A stretch of 64,000 nucleotides of DNA from Lophius americanus (GCA_037951165.1 JBBDHG010000009.1:12550501-12614500), one strand, 5' to 3'. Shown: positions 33,473 through 46,620, counted from the stretch's first letter. Notes: a model not told the origin generated them from the letters alone. Numbers and translations are program-made.

Positions 33473-34020
33473 TGTTATTTTTAAAGTAGCATATTCTGAT
33501 TTTAACAGCAACTGTTTGCCACATTAAGCGCCAAACAGCGTTTAAGAACCAGTGTCAAATTTTTAAAGTCACTTTTTTTTTATCACATGTACAGCAACAT
33601 ATGAATTTAGTCATATTTGTCTTCCTAGGAAATATATGTGTTAAATAAAATATCTAAATATTTAATATAAAATACAAATTTAAATGTTAGGTCTAAATGT
33701 TTAATCTGAATGTAAATATTAAATCTAAATCTAAATGTGTATGTTAAATCTAAATATTATATATAAATTTAAATGTTGAACCTAAAAAAATCTAACCTAA
33801 ACACAAAATTAAATACTTATCTAAAATGCAAATTTACTCTTACTTAAAAGGAAATAGAAGCGTGGCGAAAAAAAAACTTTTGTGCAAACGTTCATAAATA
33901 TGCTGTAAGTGTGAATAAAAAAAAGTGACTTTTTGAAAAATTTGACACAGATTTTTAGACCTTGTTTGGAGCTAGATTTGGCAAAAAGTTGCTATTAAAA
34001 TCAGCATGTTCTACTAACAT
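33473..34020. mobile_element. MITE with about 100-bp terminal inverted repeats
   Basis: The left end (about 33484-33580) contains 'CTGATTTTAACAGCAACT', 'TTTGCCA', 'GTGTCAAATTTTTAAAGTCA' and a T tract. The reverse complement of 33915-34019 contains 'CTGATTTTAATAGCAACT', 'TTTGCCA', 'GTGTCAAATTTTTC' and 'AAAGTCACTTTTTTTT' in the same order. The interior (33630-33840) is a degenerate AT-rich array of 'aaatctaaatgtt' words without coding content. Target-site duplications are not clear. Confidence 0.8.
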
Positions 34021-34521
34021 ATCACACCAACCACCTGTATTGTGCGGTTCTGGCCTGGACAAGTAGGCTGGATTACAAAGAGGACCAAACAGTGGTGGGG
34101 AGAACATGCAATAACTTCCTCATTGACTGATGGTGGTGGTGGCTCATGACTCTGCAAAGACAGGAGGAGCTTCAAGAAGGCTTAAGGGATCTGGGAAGAC
34201 TGGTTGGAGATGGGATAAGTGGAGGCCATGCATGAAGGAGGTACAGAATCATAATAAAAAAGACTGCAGCAAGATGAGAGGCAAAAAATGAAGGTGTGTT
34301 GAACTGATGTCAACACAGACAATGACAGCAGAAAAGCAGTAAGACTCTATGTCTTACTATATATGGGTATGAATGACAGGATGAAGTAGGAGTAAACTAA
34401 GGTGGAAGTGTGCAAAGAAATATGTTGTCTATGACTGAGCTTTCACAGGAGCATCATTGGTAACTGTGCTTCTGGGTTTTTTTGTGCTATGACAACTCAA
34501 ATTAGCTTCAGTGAAAATAGG
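34021..34521. other. non-coding stretch, likely repeat-derived
   Basis: No gene. 'GGTGGGGAGAACATGCAATA' near 34092 resembles a piece of the common fish repeat. TTTCACAGGAGCATCATTGG at 34441-34460 is a 19/20 match to 33451-33470. Confidence 0.4.
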
Positions 34522-34772
34522 CCTAGTAAACCTAATGTTTCCTAGTAAACCTAATGTTTCCTAGTAAACCTAATGTTTCCTAGTAAACCTAATGTTTCCT
34601 AGTAAACCTAATGTTTCCTAGTAAACCTAATGTTTCCTAGTAAACCTAATGTTTCCTAGTAAACCTAATGTTTCCTAGTAAACCTAATGTTTCCTAGTAA
34701 ACCTTATGTTTCCTAGTAAACCTAATGTTTCCTAGTAAACCTAATGTTTCCAAGTAAACCTAATGCTTTCCA
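34522..34772 (+). repeat. 19-bp minisatellite, about 13 near-identical copies
   Basis: The unit CCTAGTAAACCTAATGTTT repeats from 34522 with very few changes (one 'ccttatg' copy, and a 'ccaagtaaac' copy at the right edge). Its uniformity suggests recent expansion. There are no spacers, so it is not a CRISPR-like array. Confidence 0.95.
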
Positions 34773-37700
34773 GCATCACTTTCTCTTGACCACTGTTGGA
34801 GTTAAACAATGCACAGTTGATCCTTACGATCAGAGACTGACATGTACCAGAGAGAACACCTTTTCTGCATTCATGTTTCTGGACACATTGGAATATGTAA
34901 TCTATACATTCATTTCATTTTAACTCTGTTTTTAATTCTCTACTAGCTCTTCTATGAAATATCTGACTGTAGCTGCTAAAGAATGAGCTGGTAATCTTAA
35001 AGTTGATTTCCAGAGAGTGCTGTGAGAGTGAACAATAACAGTAAAGTAAACATTGAGCTAAGAACTATATGCTATGAAGCTATGTAAATAAAGGTCAAGC
35101 TGCAGATTAAGGAGATAATTCTCGGCCGTCTCAACAAAATCCCTGAGCCTCTCATAAATGGTCATGATAAAAATGTTTGATAATAACGATAAAGCAGCAC
35201 TATATTAGATTACTACTTCATAAAGTTGACCATTTATGATTTAGGTCTAAAATCAAAAAAATCCAAACCAAATCAGAACAATTTAAGGGATTATTTGAAA
35301 AAAATGCGATTTAATATTGATTATGTCAGAATTTTTCTACAATCCAGTCAATGCAAATGCTTTCAGCAATACCAGTGTGGTCAATGTCACGCTGTGAATA
35401 TTGATGATTGAGAAACAAAAAATAGAAAAAAAGAAAAAAGAAAAATGAGACTCTTAAATCAATAAAAGCTGGTATTATGAGTATGTTTTGCTATTAACCA
35501 TTTAATTTGAGAGAGTGATTTAAGTGGCCTTGCTGTGAGAAGAGACAATCTAAACTCTTCCTACTAGACTAAATTATTCTCGTACAATGATTCTCACATT
35601 ATCACTCATAAATATCACAAAGTCAGGATTTTAGAGGGTTTGTTACAGCTGCACCTGTGATTCAGAGGATTCAAATATTCATGTATGTACGCTAAAGTTA
35701 TTGCAACAGATGTCCAAGCAGTCATATAGTTATAGAGGTTATAACAAAAGTATTTGGGTAGAGTTTTTGTCTGTGAGTATTCATATTTTCTTCATTTGTA
35801 GGTATCTGCTCTGATGGTCAGCATTAAATTTTAATGAGTTTAACTCGGTTTACCTTGAGTAGAACACTAACATAAGAGTTACGTGTGCAATCACACAATG
35901 ATAAATATGAAGGCCTATTAGAATTATTATTAAACATTTATCTTAACATTTAAATAAACCAGTGAAAATCATACAGGTGTAAAAAAAAAAGAAAAAAGAT
36001 TTGAATGGCGCTGTCAGTCTGAGAGGTTCAGGTTTAATACAGTGTTTCTTTGTTTTCCTCATTATTTTTAAGCAGATTTGAAAATGGGCCATTTTTAACA
36101 TGACTCTGCTTTTATTTGATATGATACAAGTTGTGTGTCCAACCAAACCATCCATTGTGGTTCTATTAATACGAAAACAATTGGCCCTAAAATGTGTTAT
36201 ACAAACTTATTTATTTCTTTATTTGTGTATAATTTGGATTTTACCACAATAATGTTTTATGCTGCAGACCAATAGTGTCCCTACCTGTTAGCTCACATAA
36301 GACATTATTTGACTTCAATCTTAAACTTGAAGTAGTTGAATGCTGAATACATCGGCTCATTCTCCTGTCCGATTGGTCCTTCTCAACACTTTCACACCCA
36401 CACAGCCACCTCCTCATTCTCCCAGGCTAACAGACACATTGTCACAGTTTCCATGTCTGGTGCTAATGAAGTCAGAGTTTAGCCCGAGGCAACACAGCCT
36501 TTTATTTCTTCAAAAAGGAAATGACCTGCAGTTTTGCCACATTAGTTCAGGCCCGCATACACTCACAACACACCTGCTCTCAGTCCAGGAAAATCTAGAT
36601 GAATCGTGTTAGGCTCCGAACAGTAAATTCCCACTACGGTGACGCAGAATGTTCCAGATTGTTAGTGGGTAATTGCCTGAGCTATTAGATGTGAATTTGA
36701 CTAATCAAGAGCCATGTAAATATTCAAATATCCTCCTTACTGATAAGACACACCATTGCATGGCCTACTTAATGAAGAATATGGCCCTTAATTTGAGGAA
36801 TTCTGTATTATTAATATATGACACCAGTATAGGTGATGGTTCCCTAAATCCAGTGCTTTCATTGTCCATTTGGCAGAACTGTCTGTGAATACCAGTAAAA
36901 TGTTGTTGCTCCTCTAAAACCAGCATGACGTGTGCTACCATCTAGTGGTGCCTTCAGCTCAACTCAGTTTGAACCATAACTAATTTGTCCTAATGCACAA
37001 GGAACATGGGGTGATGGGGATTGAAATGCACTCTCATTGTCCTCTGCATTTAAAAAAAAAGGCAGATTTTTGTTTGTGAGACATGCTCATTTCAATTCAA
37101 AACAAAACCAAGGGGAAATAACAACGTGCAAAACAAGTTAATCAAAATATCAAAGAATGGCACCCGAAATATCTCCATTTGAACCCAACAGCAATCGTAT
37201 GTCTACTCGACAACATGAAGTACGGTCTCAGCAAAGAAACACATGTTTGCACCCAATCACAGGGACGGCGCTCATGAATGTTAGTATAAACATTGTGAGA
37301 CCCTTTCTCTCAGCATGCTATTTTTAGGAGACACCAATGCCTTCCGGCAAAAATCACATGAATATGGATAGTGTGCTCGGCTGTACAGAGTGGTTTGCAG
37401 AAAAAGAGCAATGATTCAGACAGACAGCATGCATGTACTCTGTGTGTTAAATGAATTCCGGACTGGTGCTGGAGTATCATGAAGCTTTCAAGGAATGAAC
37501 GGATTAGTGGACTTTAAACATGCTTAAGAAGTGAGAGCTCCTCTTAAACATGAAACGTTACATGGCTTTATTTCGTACACTTTCAGCATTTTATTGAAAT
37601 AAAAACGCAATTTCTGATAATTATTTTAAAATGACACTCATTTACAGCTGGTTGACATTACAATTTTTTTTTAATCAATACCCATAGAAGACTATGGGCT

Positions 37701-40676
37701 CAAAATAACCGTCATTATGATACACAATATGTACAATATGAATGTTAAATCATGTTTACTATCACATTTAGCACATTTGCAATTAAACCATCAAACATGT
37801 AAAGTAAGCATAAGAATATTAACACATGCTAAATTCCCACCATGTTTTCATTAATGCCGCTCTGCTGTTTCCCCTCTGAGCTTCTTTTTCTTCATACCAA
37901 AGCCAACTGTTTATTTGTAGCCCAGTGCTTCACTTTTAACTTTGCACCAGTTCTACGTGTATCTGGTTTACTTTCCATTACTCTTGTGCCAACATGGTCC
38001 CGCTTCCTGTCCTTGACCTCATCATACTTTGCAAGTCAATATTATTCAAAGGCTGTCTATGGTTATGCCTTTAAATAGGCCAATTTAGGCTTGGAGCACA
38101 TGCATCTTGGAAGACAGGTTTATTTTGGTGGAACACAATTTTTCTCAAGTCTCCTTGGCGGTCGTGATATATCCTTGAGAAAGAGGCCACAGGCACCTGT
38201 TCTTCCCCGAACAACTAAAATCCAACAGCAGTGAATGCAGCAAGAGGTCAAAGCCGGTGTCTTTAATGGCTCATCGTCCCTGCAAGTTTACACATGTCCA
38301 GCAGAGAGAGCCCTGACTCTGTTTAACATAACACTGTTTAGCACCAACCTCTGGCTGAAAGTGGCAAGGCACATTTGATCCGTTCTGATTAAGATCCTTG
38401 TTCCTTATGTGCATTCACGCAGTTCAAGAAGAGAATCGAAATATCAGGCAGAGTTTAGTCATTGTTATGTGTCCAATTTTATTATTTTTAATACCTAAAC
38501 TACGCATGTGCCCACATGAAAACAGGTTTCACTTAGTAAATCTAAAAGATGAATTTGTCATTGGTAAATCATTTGACGAAAGATATTTAACAGAAATCAG
38601 AATCGTGGCTCTGCTGGATAATAATGATTCAGCTCCACTGGTTAGCAGTGACTTCATCAAACTCTTCTCTTCTCTTCGCTTCTCTTCTGGAGAAGAGAGA
38701 ATGGAGTGGTCTTGATCTCCTCACTTGCAGATGATGTGGTTTGGAGGGCTGGAGCTGATGCAAAGTGACGTGTCTCCCCATCACAGGAGTGGAGCTGAAG
38801 CCGGGCCTCACTTCCCCCGCACTGGGCTGTTTTTGTTCGCTACAGCTCATGCGGATAATTTGCCGGGATGCAGTGGAGGGCTGTCACAAGGACTTGGCTC
38901 AAGGGGTGTGGGAAAAGAGCAGAAGCGTCTTCCAAGCTCAAACCCTGCCTTAATGATGAGCATTAAATATGAACATCTTCTTTGTGTAAGCGATGCATTA
39001 GGTGCCCGACGTGTGCCTCTCCTGGCTTTCCTTTTCTCTTTCTTTTGGCTCTTTCTTTGCCGCCTTCTTCTTTGGATCCTGTCTAGCATCTTGTTTGAAA
39101 ATCAGTTGAATAATCCGACTGACAAGAAGCCTCTAGGTCATGGTATCTCTTGTCAGAAATATTCTGGATTCTTTGTGAAAGCGCAGCACAAACACAGCTC
39201 TGTGAGACTGAGCTAATGTTCCTCCACCAATGCAACAGAAATGACTGGAGGAATGACGGTGGCTTTGTCAAAGCCACCTTCAATATCATCTACAGTGTCT
39301 TTTTCAGAGCCAAATTGTGGGGCCAGACCAAGTGATAAATTAACGGGCAGAACGCTCGTTCATACCTTGCTGATCAGCACCACCGCTCCCGGTTCTGTTG
39401 AAAAAGTCTATGTAGAATTCTGTTACAATGACAGTTGCAGATAAAGTGATCTCGGGGAACTAAGGAAGAAAACACATCGCCCTCCCTTAAAATAGACGTC
39501 CCTGGGTACTGAAGCAAAGGACAGAGTGACATTGTGAATGCTAACATCTGTGCAGAACCTCGCAGTACCAAATGCCCCAACCCCAAGTTTGAGCAGACTT
39601 TACCGTCATCCTCTGAGGAACAGCCATTTTGGATGGCTCTCCCAGCACAGATGTTGCATATTAAAATGTAGGGCTGTTTTAGCAGAGGAAAATGCTGTGG
39701 AGAGAGGGGGCTACTCCTCAGCGGGCCTCACCTGTGCCTTCATCCGAGAAGCCAATCCAAGAGAGGCTAATGTCTAACCAACCAAAAACAAAGTGACATT
39801 CAAGATAAAGTCACCCTGCCACCTCTTTGACCCTGGGCGGCTGTGGACAAATGATTTCACACATGAACATATCTTGTTTACATCGGAGATTGGTTCACAT
39901 GCTTAGTTCCAAAAAGTAATCGTTTCCACCGTACAGACGCTGATACGCTACAGCCATGTTTGTTTCTGCCGCCTGCATTCGTCAATCAGTGCCAGGCTTT
40001 GACAGACGATGAATGTTTGCCCCACAATTGCTCTGATGGATCATCGTCCACAAGATGGAGATCTTCACCAGTGTAACATGAAAGCCAACCTGGCTGCACA
40101 TGGAGCAAACATTCAGAGGAGTGAGGGAGACAGAGAGGGAGAGATCCGCTACATGGCAGTATGTGACAGATTGTGTTTGTATGAGGCAGTATGTGACGCC
40201 TGTATAATGTTCAAGTGGGTCTCTTTGTTTACGTCTACAGCGCACGTCCCTGCGTGTGTGTGTGTTTTTGAATAGTGCAGAGGTGTTGCGGGAGCAGAGT
40301 GTGCTTACAGAGAGGTTGCGAGTGGTCCCTGAGCTTATTGGCGGAGCTCCCAGGGGCCCAGAGCAGAGGAAAGGTCAAAGCAGGTCAGCTGTCCTGTGTG
40401 TTGCTGGGGCCCCGCGGCCCACTATGTGCTGGGGAGGGTTCAGGTGTGTGGCGACCTCTTGCTCCAGCGGGCTGTAAGTAAAGGGACCAGGGTCTGCTGC
40501 TTTTATCCAGGAGGCAAGCTGCAACTGCAGGAGGCCTGACCTGGACCCCGGAAGGCCTTTATCCTCTTAAACTCACCTATACGTCCATCTTTAAAGTCTG
40601 AGGATGGTTCAGCAATCCTCAGTCAGTACCAAGCTTCTGTTTGAAAACCAAACCAATAACTAAATGCTTTGGATTT
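34773..40676. other. non-coding desert with single-copy blocks
   Basis: No exon-like frame with recognisable content. Parts at about 36590-36720, 38150-38330, 39540-39780 and 40300-40600 are balanced in composition and repeat-free, as conserved regulatory elements often are. A canonical DR4 nuclear-receptor motif is at 40372-40387. The open frames here (for example 38725-39216) show no domain. Confidence 0.4.
40372..40387 (+). promoter_or_regulatory. perfect DR4 motif (AGGTCA n4 AGGTCA)
   Basis: AGGTCA at 40372-40377 and again at 40382-40387 with the spacer AAGC. This is the consensus for thyroid-hormone or LXR type receptors paired with RXR. It sits in a GC-richer, repeat-free block. Function is inferred from the motif alone. 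Confidence 0.4.
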
Positions 40677-40714
40677 CTATATATACATATATATATATAT
40701 ATATATAGATATAT
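40677..40714. repeat. (AT)n microsatellite
   Basis: TATATACATATATATATATA-type run with GATA at its right edge. Confidence 0.9.
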
Positions 40715-42489
40715 TTGTTTTTTTTTAAATCATCCAACGTCAGCTACAGCTTACATAAGTAAAATATGTTGAATACTTTTTTGTAATTCAGTGCAAATTT
40801 TGACATAAATATACTGCAACCAATCTAAACATTAACATATTTTACTGGTTCTAATGGTCTGGCTGTAATCAACACACAAAAGTATTTTTTTGTTCAACTG
40901 AGATAAAAGGCAGACCTTCAAACAAAGAAACGTCATAATATTCCATTGTTGTACAGTAAATGTTGACGAATGTAATGTACACCTAAACCGGTTCATGGTT
41001 TGAGTGAATCAACTTGATTAACTGAAAAAAAAAATTACTTTGATGAATAAATGTGTAATGTAAAACATAATATGGTTTCAACTTGTCAGATATGAAGATT
41101 TTCTCTTAGGTGATATATTTTAAATTGATGAATCAAAAATAAGACAAGCAAAAATCACTGCTGATCTTTCATTTAAGCAAGTCAATAGACATACATTTGT
41201 CTGCAGTCTCACTGAATTCATGTTTGAATCGGATGCAAACAGAGAATCAACTGCTCTGTTACAGCAGCAAGTGCACGACCTTTTGATGCTCTTTGTAATA
41301 TTGTGTTGGAGAAAAAAAGAGGTCCCATTAAAAATGAAAGACTGAATGTCAAAAAATACCAATCAAATTCTTTCTTGTCAGTGAACACTAAGCTCCAAAA
41401 CATCATTAAAGAGGCTGACTTGATTGCCAAGAAAGTCTTTATCTGAAAAAAAAAAAACAGCATTTCTCTCATGCGACATGATGATGAAAAGCCACAGTAA
41501 TGATGCTATGCTATGCTACTGCAAATTCTTTCATGTGAGGCGCAGTGATATTTTCCCTTCTTTCTCGTAGTGTGTCTTTATATGAGTCATTCAAGGATGC
41601 AGATGACTATCTAATCTAGATAACTATTATTACAACTTCTATGTTGGCACACACCTTATCCATCGATGCACTAATGAAGACAATTACCTAAAAGCATGTA
41701 TATTAATGCACTGCATCAACAAACGCCGGGCACCGCAATAGGGAGCTGCTTCTAAATGGTATTAGTGCAATGGCACCTGGTTCTCAATGGGCATTGTTTG
41801 GATACCTTTTGTGCCTATGTAGTGTGACATATTGCCCTCAAGCATTGACCATCTGACCAGGGAGAGGGCCTAAACGCCAGGCTAATAATAGGAGAGCATA
41901 GCCAGGCAAAGGATTTTAGTAATTATGTCCCACTGTGCGACATGATGGGTGAAAACAGGAAAGGATGGGGCTGAAAAGAGAGGGGGAAGACAACATTGAG
42001 GGGAAAAAATAGAACAAGGGAGAATATCTGTTGACTTTGAGCGGTACACACCACGAATCAAGAAACCACTGCTTTTTTCTGATGCAATAAGATGACAGAA
42101 CAATTAGATGAGGGCTGGACTTTAAAGTTAAAATGTCAAGGACAGTCCAAGTACCTGAACTGGAACAGCACACTTTGGCCTGATGTGAGAGAGACAGGGG
42201 GCTCCCGGTCAGTCCCGGTCATCGGGCATAAAACAAGCTAGACCATTTTCAGGATGAGGCCAGGGTCTTGGCAAGAGTCTGTCTCTCCGGGTAACACAGA
42301 CCTGCCCTTGAACTCAGTTCCCAGGGAATAGACTCGTTCTTTCTTGAAAAAGTGGAGAAGGGGAAGTTATTATCTGACAGAGGCTGTGGAGGAGGAGACG
42401 CCGGCTGATGATGGAGAACTCAGCCAGGAAAATGAGGCTGAAAGCATACCATCGGGCTAAAGTTTGTTTACACTGTGACTTTCATAATG
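40715..42489. other. non-coding stretch, no gene seen
   Basis: AT-rich to about 41500. The part at about 41640-41960 is balanced and repeat-free and may be a conserved non-coding block. No gene is supported. Confidence 0.35.
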
Positions 42490-42533
42490 TTTGTGTGTGT
42501 GTGTGTGTGTGCGTGCGTGTGTGTGTGTGTGTG

Positions 42534-42572
<39 letters not shown>

Positions 42573-42600
42573 ATACGTATGTGTGTGTATGTGTACTTGT
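42490..42600. repeat. long (GT)n microsatellite
   Basis: About 110 bases of GT with GC and TATG interruptions. Frames through it encode only Cys/Val or Thr/His alternations and are not genes. Confidence 0.95.
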
Positions 42601-45600
42601 GAACTTATGTTTGCTCGTTTAATTTGCAGTATCACAGAGTATGTGAGCCCCACACTGTGAGCAAAGGAAGGATGTCATTTACATTTTTTCTGCACATATA
42701 GAAGAGCAGCAACAAATAAAATTCTGGTGCCTAAAAATAAAATGACTTTCGAATTACTTAAAGTCAGAGTGTGTAGCAACAAACAGATGTGTCCTATTTA
42801 GGGCTAATATCAACTTTAGCTAACTAGTGTGGGGAACTTGTGAATGATGGTGTCTGTCGCTGTTGCATCTCCAACTTGCCATAATCCTACCCAGCACTTG
42901 TACAGCACACAGATACACAATGCCTGATCTTTTATTCCTCTATTCAAATCCCATCGATTGAATATAGTGATCAGAGGCGTTGCCCTCTCTGGAAGAGCTT
43001 AATCTCTCCCTGACACATGGAAGACTTGCTGGACTTTGATGATGCAGCCGCATATCCTTTTGGGCTTTCAAACAACTCTGCGTGCACCGCTACCTCCGTC
43101 AGCTGTCTGGTGAACAATCATTCAGTACAAAGCACTGTCAAGGCTTCAGCAAGCAGAAGCTTCACCCCGCCAGCCTCTAATTCACCCCCCTGTTCCTCGC
43201 CTGGCTGCAATGCACTGTGGGATTGGATCACCAAATCCCAGATGCAATTAGTGGTACTTTCATAGGCCATGGTTTAAGCAATATTCTATCGTGCCCCTGT
43301 TGACTAGTTACTAGCAAATTGGAGTTGCATCAGATCTAAGGGTCTAAAGACATTTACCAAAAGCTAAAATCATGGCGGACCGTTCACTTTCTTACACTCG
43401 TGGCGCAAACAAGAGCAGTCCTGAGGATTTTTAATTGATGGGTCTATTGTTTCTTTGTACTCACTACAGATAACATAATTACTCCATTCACTATCCCTCT
43501 GTGGATATGTTAAAGAGTTTATCTGAGCCTATGCAAGTGGATCCACAGCCTGCTACTCGCCCGCTGGATGTTTTTATGGCCTGAGGCTGCCTGCATCTAT
43601 GTACCTTGGTATCTTAAAGCATCCGTCTTGAAAGAGTAAGTCAGGGCAAAATGACATTCAGTCGATACCAAATGAACAGACAATGATATATTTATCCCTC
43701 AAATAATCCTCAGGTCTGACTACTTCTCCATTAAAATGATAGATTTGACTTGAGTAACACCCACACAGCAACGGATGTCAGAGCAGAAAAATGCACCGGT
43801 GTTGTCACGGCAGTGATAGAATGTCATCTGTGTATCAAATGTGATCATCTTCATGGGCTTGCAGTCTGTATGTGTGTGTGTGTGTGTGTGTGCTTCAGTA
43901 CTTGCTGTCTTGTAATATCTTATGACAACCACACAGAACCCATCCCTTACAGTGTTCCCAGATCTACCTGGGAAATGACCATCCCCATCAGACTGAGCCA
44001 GACATCTACTACACGTCAGTGTAAGGCAGCATCGGGAGGACAGAGCGGCTCGCTGTGCTAGAAAAAACACACACATCATCACAGCTGCATGCATTTTGCA
44101 CACAAGTATGTTTGCAGGAAAGCATGCATATTTATAAAAGCATGGACCCACACAAAAAAAGCAATCTTAACAGATATGACTTGATACAATGATCAGCCAT
44201 TAAATTACAACCACATACATAATGTTGTGCAGATTTGTCTTTTGCTTTTAACACTGCTCTGGGATGAAGTGTCCGTTCTCACATCTTTGTATCAGAAATA
44301 GCATAAACCTTTTCTCAGCTATTTTTAAAAAAATTTTTTTTAGTAGCTCTACTCTGGAATCGGACAAAACAGGTTAGCCTTCATTGTGGCTTGGGTCAGC
44401 TGTCCTGGCCTTGACCACTTTTGCTGATCCCTGCAGATCGGTCGAAACCAACAAAACTTGCAAGGCATGATCCGATTCAATCATCAAGAAGTCATAATTT
44501 GGGTCGTTTTAGAGTTGCTATTATCCTTTGACACATTTTTCCTGCTTGCACCACATCACTTTTGAGGACAAGATGTTCACTTGACACCAAATATATCCCA
44601 TCCACTTAAAGGTGCTATTATAATAAGATAATCAATGCTTTTTTGACTTGTCATTTCAGCAGTTATATAGTTATGGATGATAAGTGTAAATGTCACTTAA
44701 AGTCACTGGCAGGCTGCATATTTACACATAGGTTTTCTGTGCTATGCGCCCACAATTACTCTGCCTCACAATAATGTCCCTGGTAATATGGCAGGATTTT
44801 TCATGTCTCATTTATCCTGTCATTACAAAAGAAATAAGGACAAACTCCAACCTGTCACATTTGCTCGCAAAACCTAAAGTTACATGGCCTGACTTTCACT
44901 ATTTCCTCAAATATGCAGACAAGACGCTGACACTAAGCAAAACTTCAGTACCATTTCAGTACAGTGGACAGCGCACAGCAAACAGCACTGTCTATGGTTC
45001 TGAAACAACTGCTAAGCGAATGTCTTACACGTCAAAGGTCAATCAATCAACCTTTACTATTTTTCTAAATACAGAAAATATCCCCCCATTGTTTCCCAGG
45101 ATTTAAAGACAAAGTCTGTCCATTCTTTCTGTCTTCACAAAGAGTTCAGGGAAATACCTGTATAGAATATCGATGTATTCCAGATCTGGAGTCAGATTCG
45201 GATTCAGGGGGAACAAATCCAATCGGTAAATTCTGTAAATCATAATTAAATTAATAAAAATACATATTACATTATCGAATTGTATTTTTCTGATTCTGAA
45301 ATCTTCAGGCCAGCAGAAAAGGGTTCATATTACATTTGACAATAATCCATAATTATGCTGTAAATATTACTGCGTAAGAAAACACTAAGTGCATAAGTGG
45401 CATTAAACAAATTGAAGCAGTACACCACCTAATTAATGTGCACCCTGAGAATACATCTTTTCATATATTTTATGGGGATATGTTACATAACTTCATTTTA
45501 TTACATTGTAAGACAAATGTTTTATGAATAAGAAATATCTGCTCGTTATTATTTCTTAGTGATGTAACTGATTGGTTAGTGAATTTTTAAAACTCCTGTT

Positions 45601-45810
45601 GAGTTGGTGTGAGCAGTGGTTCCTTATCACATTGTTTAATATGATAATTGTTAAACAATTACATTTAACTGTGACATTGTATTAATTTGCCTTTGTACAG
45701 AAAAAATAGGTAATAGTTCGATGTCACTGTTTAACTTGTAATTGCAGTTTTTAATCTCAAGTATTTCATTTTCAAACTGCTGATTTTTTTATAGTATCTC
45801 AGTGGTTTGG
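42601..45810. other. non-coding stretch with single-copy blocks
   Basis: No supported gene. A small frame at 43017-43265 is open but without a domain; the surrounding DNA at about 42900-43300 and 43480-43720 looks like conserved non-coding sequence. A (GT)n tract is at 43869-43892. Confidence 0.4.
43869..43892. repeat. (GT)n microsatellite
   Basis: Twelve GT units. Confidence 0.9.
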
Positions 45811-45981
45811 TGGTTTTTTTGACGGATTAAATACTTCTGTCTTATAATAGCCCACAGTTATTTATTTATCAGAAACTTCCAAATGGATAGATTTTTCCCA
45901 TCTATCCATTTGGACGGTTCTGATAAATAAATAACTGTGGGCTATTATTAGACAGTAACATTTAATCTGTGAAAAACACCC
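45811..45981. mobile_element. fold-back hairpin element, 81-nt arms
   Basis: 45811-45891 and the reverse complement of 45901-45981 agree at about 71 of 81 positions by eye. The longest perfect run is 'ATAATAGCCCACAGTTATTT' and on through ATTTATCAGAA. The loop is nine bases (45892-45900). No coding content. Such near-closed hairpins in vertebrate genomes are usually MITE remnants or fold-back events. Confidence 0.85.
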
Positions 45982-46249
45982 GACAAAACTTCCGGTTTTG
46001 TCTGCGGTGGTAGTACCTCCCATAACTGGTGAACAAGTGATGGGGTCATGAGAAGAAGGAGCGGCACAAAGGTCAGTATATGGTCTCTGATCCCTCAGTA
46101 GAAATACTTTTGCACAAATTGCTAGAAAATAACTAGACCTCCGCTATCATCCCAAAAAACAAGGGTGTACCCCTTAAAAAAAGCCCCCAAACCACTGCGT
46201 TGTACAAGCAGTGTCCTTGATTGAACCCCACAAATTAAATGTGAAGTTA

Positions 46250-46620
46250 TGTCCAAAAACCTGTGTTTTTTTAAAGGCCCCCCACAGATAAAGGTCCCCC
46301 TGGTGAGTAAACTATAAGCTATTGAAGTAAAATAAAATATAGAAGATAGAACTCATGGGTCGACTCACATGCATCAAATTTGAACTAAATCGGACCAACA
46401 GTTGAGAAATTATGTTCCAAAATCCTTCTTTTTTTGTCAGAGATACAACTGACCTTTCCCAAAATCAATCCAGTTTTTCCTGGCAGTATAATCTATGTGG
46501 GTATAAAATTTGAAAGTGATCCAATCATCTGCGTTAACACGAAGGATCTGTGGCAGTGGCGGGCGGACACAGTGAAGAACTACTTCTTAATTATATCTTT
46601 TCGGAGATATAATTAATGCT
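46250..46620 (-). mobile_element. unassigned dispersed repeat, copy 1
   Basis: The reverse complement of this stretch matches 60140-60640 in the same order: 'CCACAGA.CCTT..GTTAACG', 'GGATTGATTTTGGGAAAGGT' followed by CAGTTGTAT, 'CGATTTAGTTCAAATTTGAT', 'TTCTATCTT' and 'AGGGGGACC'. The two are diverged and have different gaps. A 12-bp inverted repeat, TTAATTATATCT, lies at 46587-46616. The family is unknown to me. Confidence 0.7.

Noticed and set aside
34522..34772. CRISPR-like repeat array
   Set aside because: The 19-bp units are head to tail with no spacers, in a vertebrate genome; it is a minisatellite.
38725..39216. 163-residue plus-strand frame
   Set aside because: No domain, mixed low-complexity content, no splice or start context; its DNA looks non-coding.
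42408..42660. Cys/Val- and His/Thr-rich proteins on both strands
   Set aside because: They are translations of a (GT)n microsatellite.
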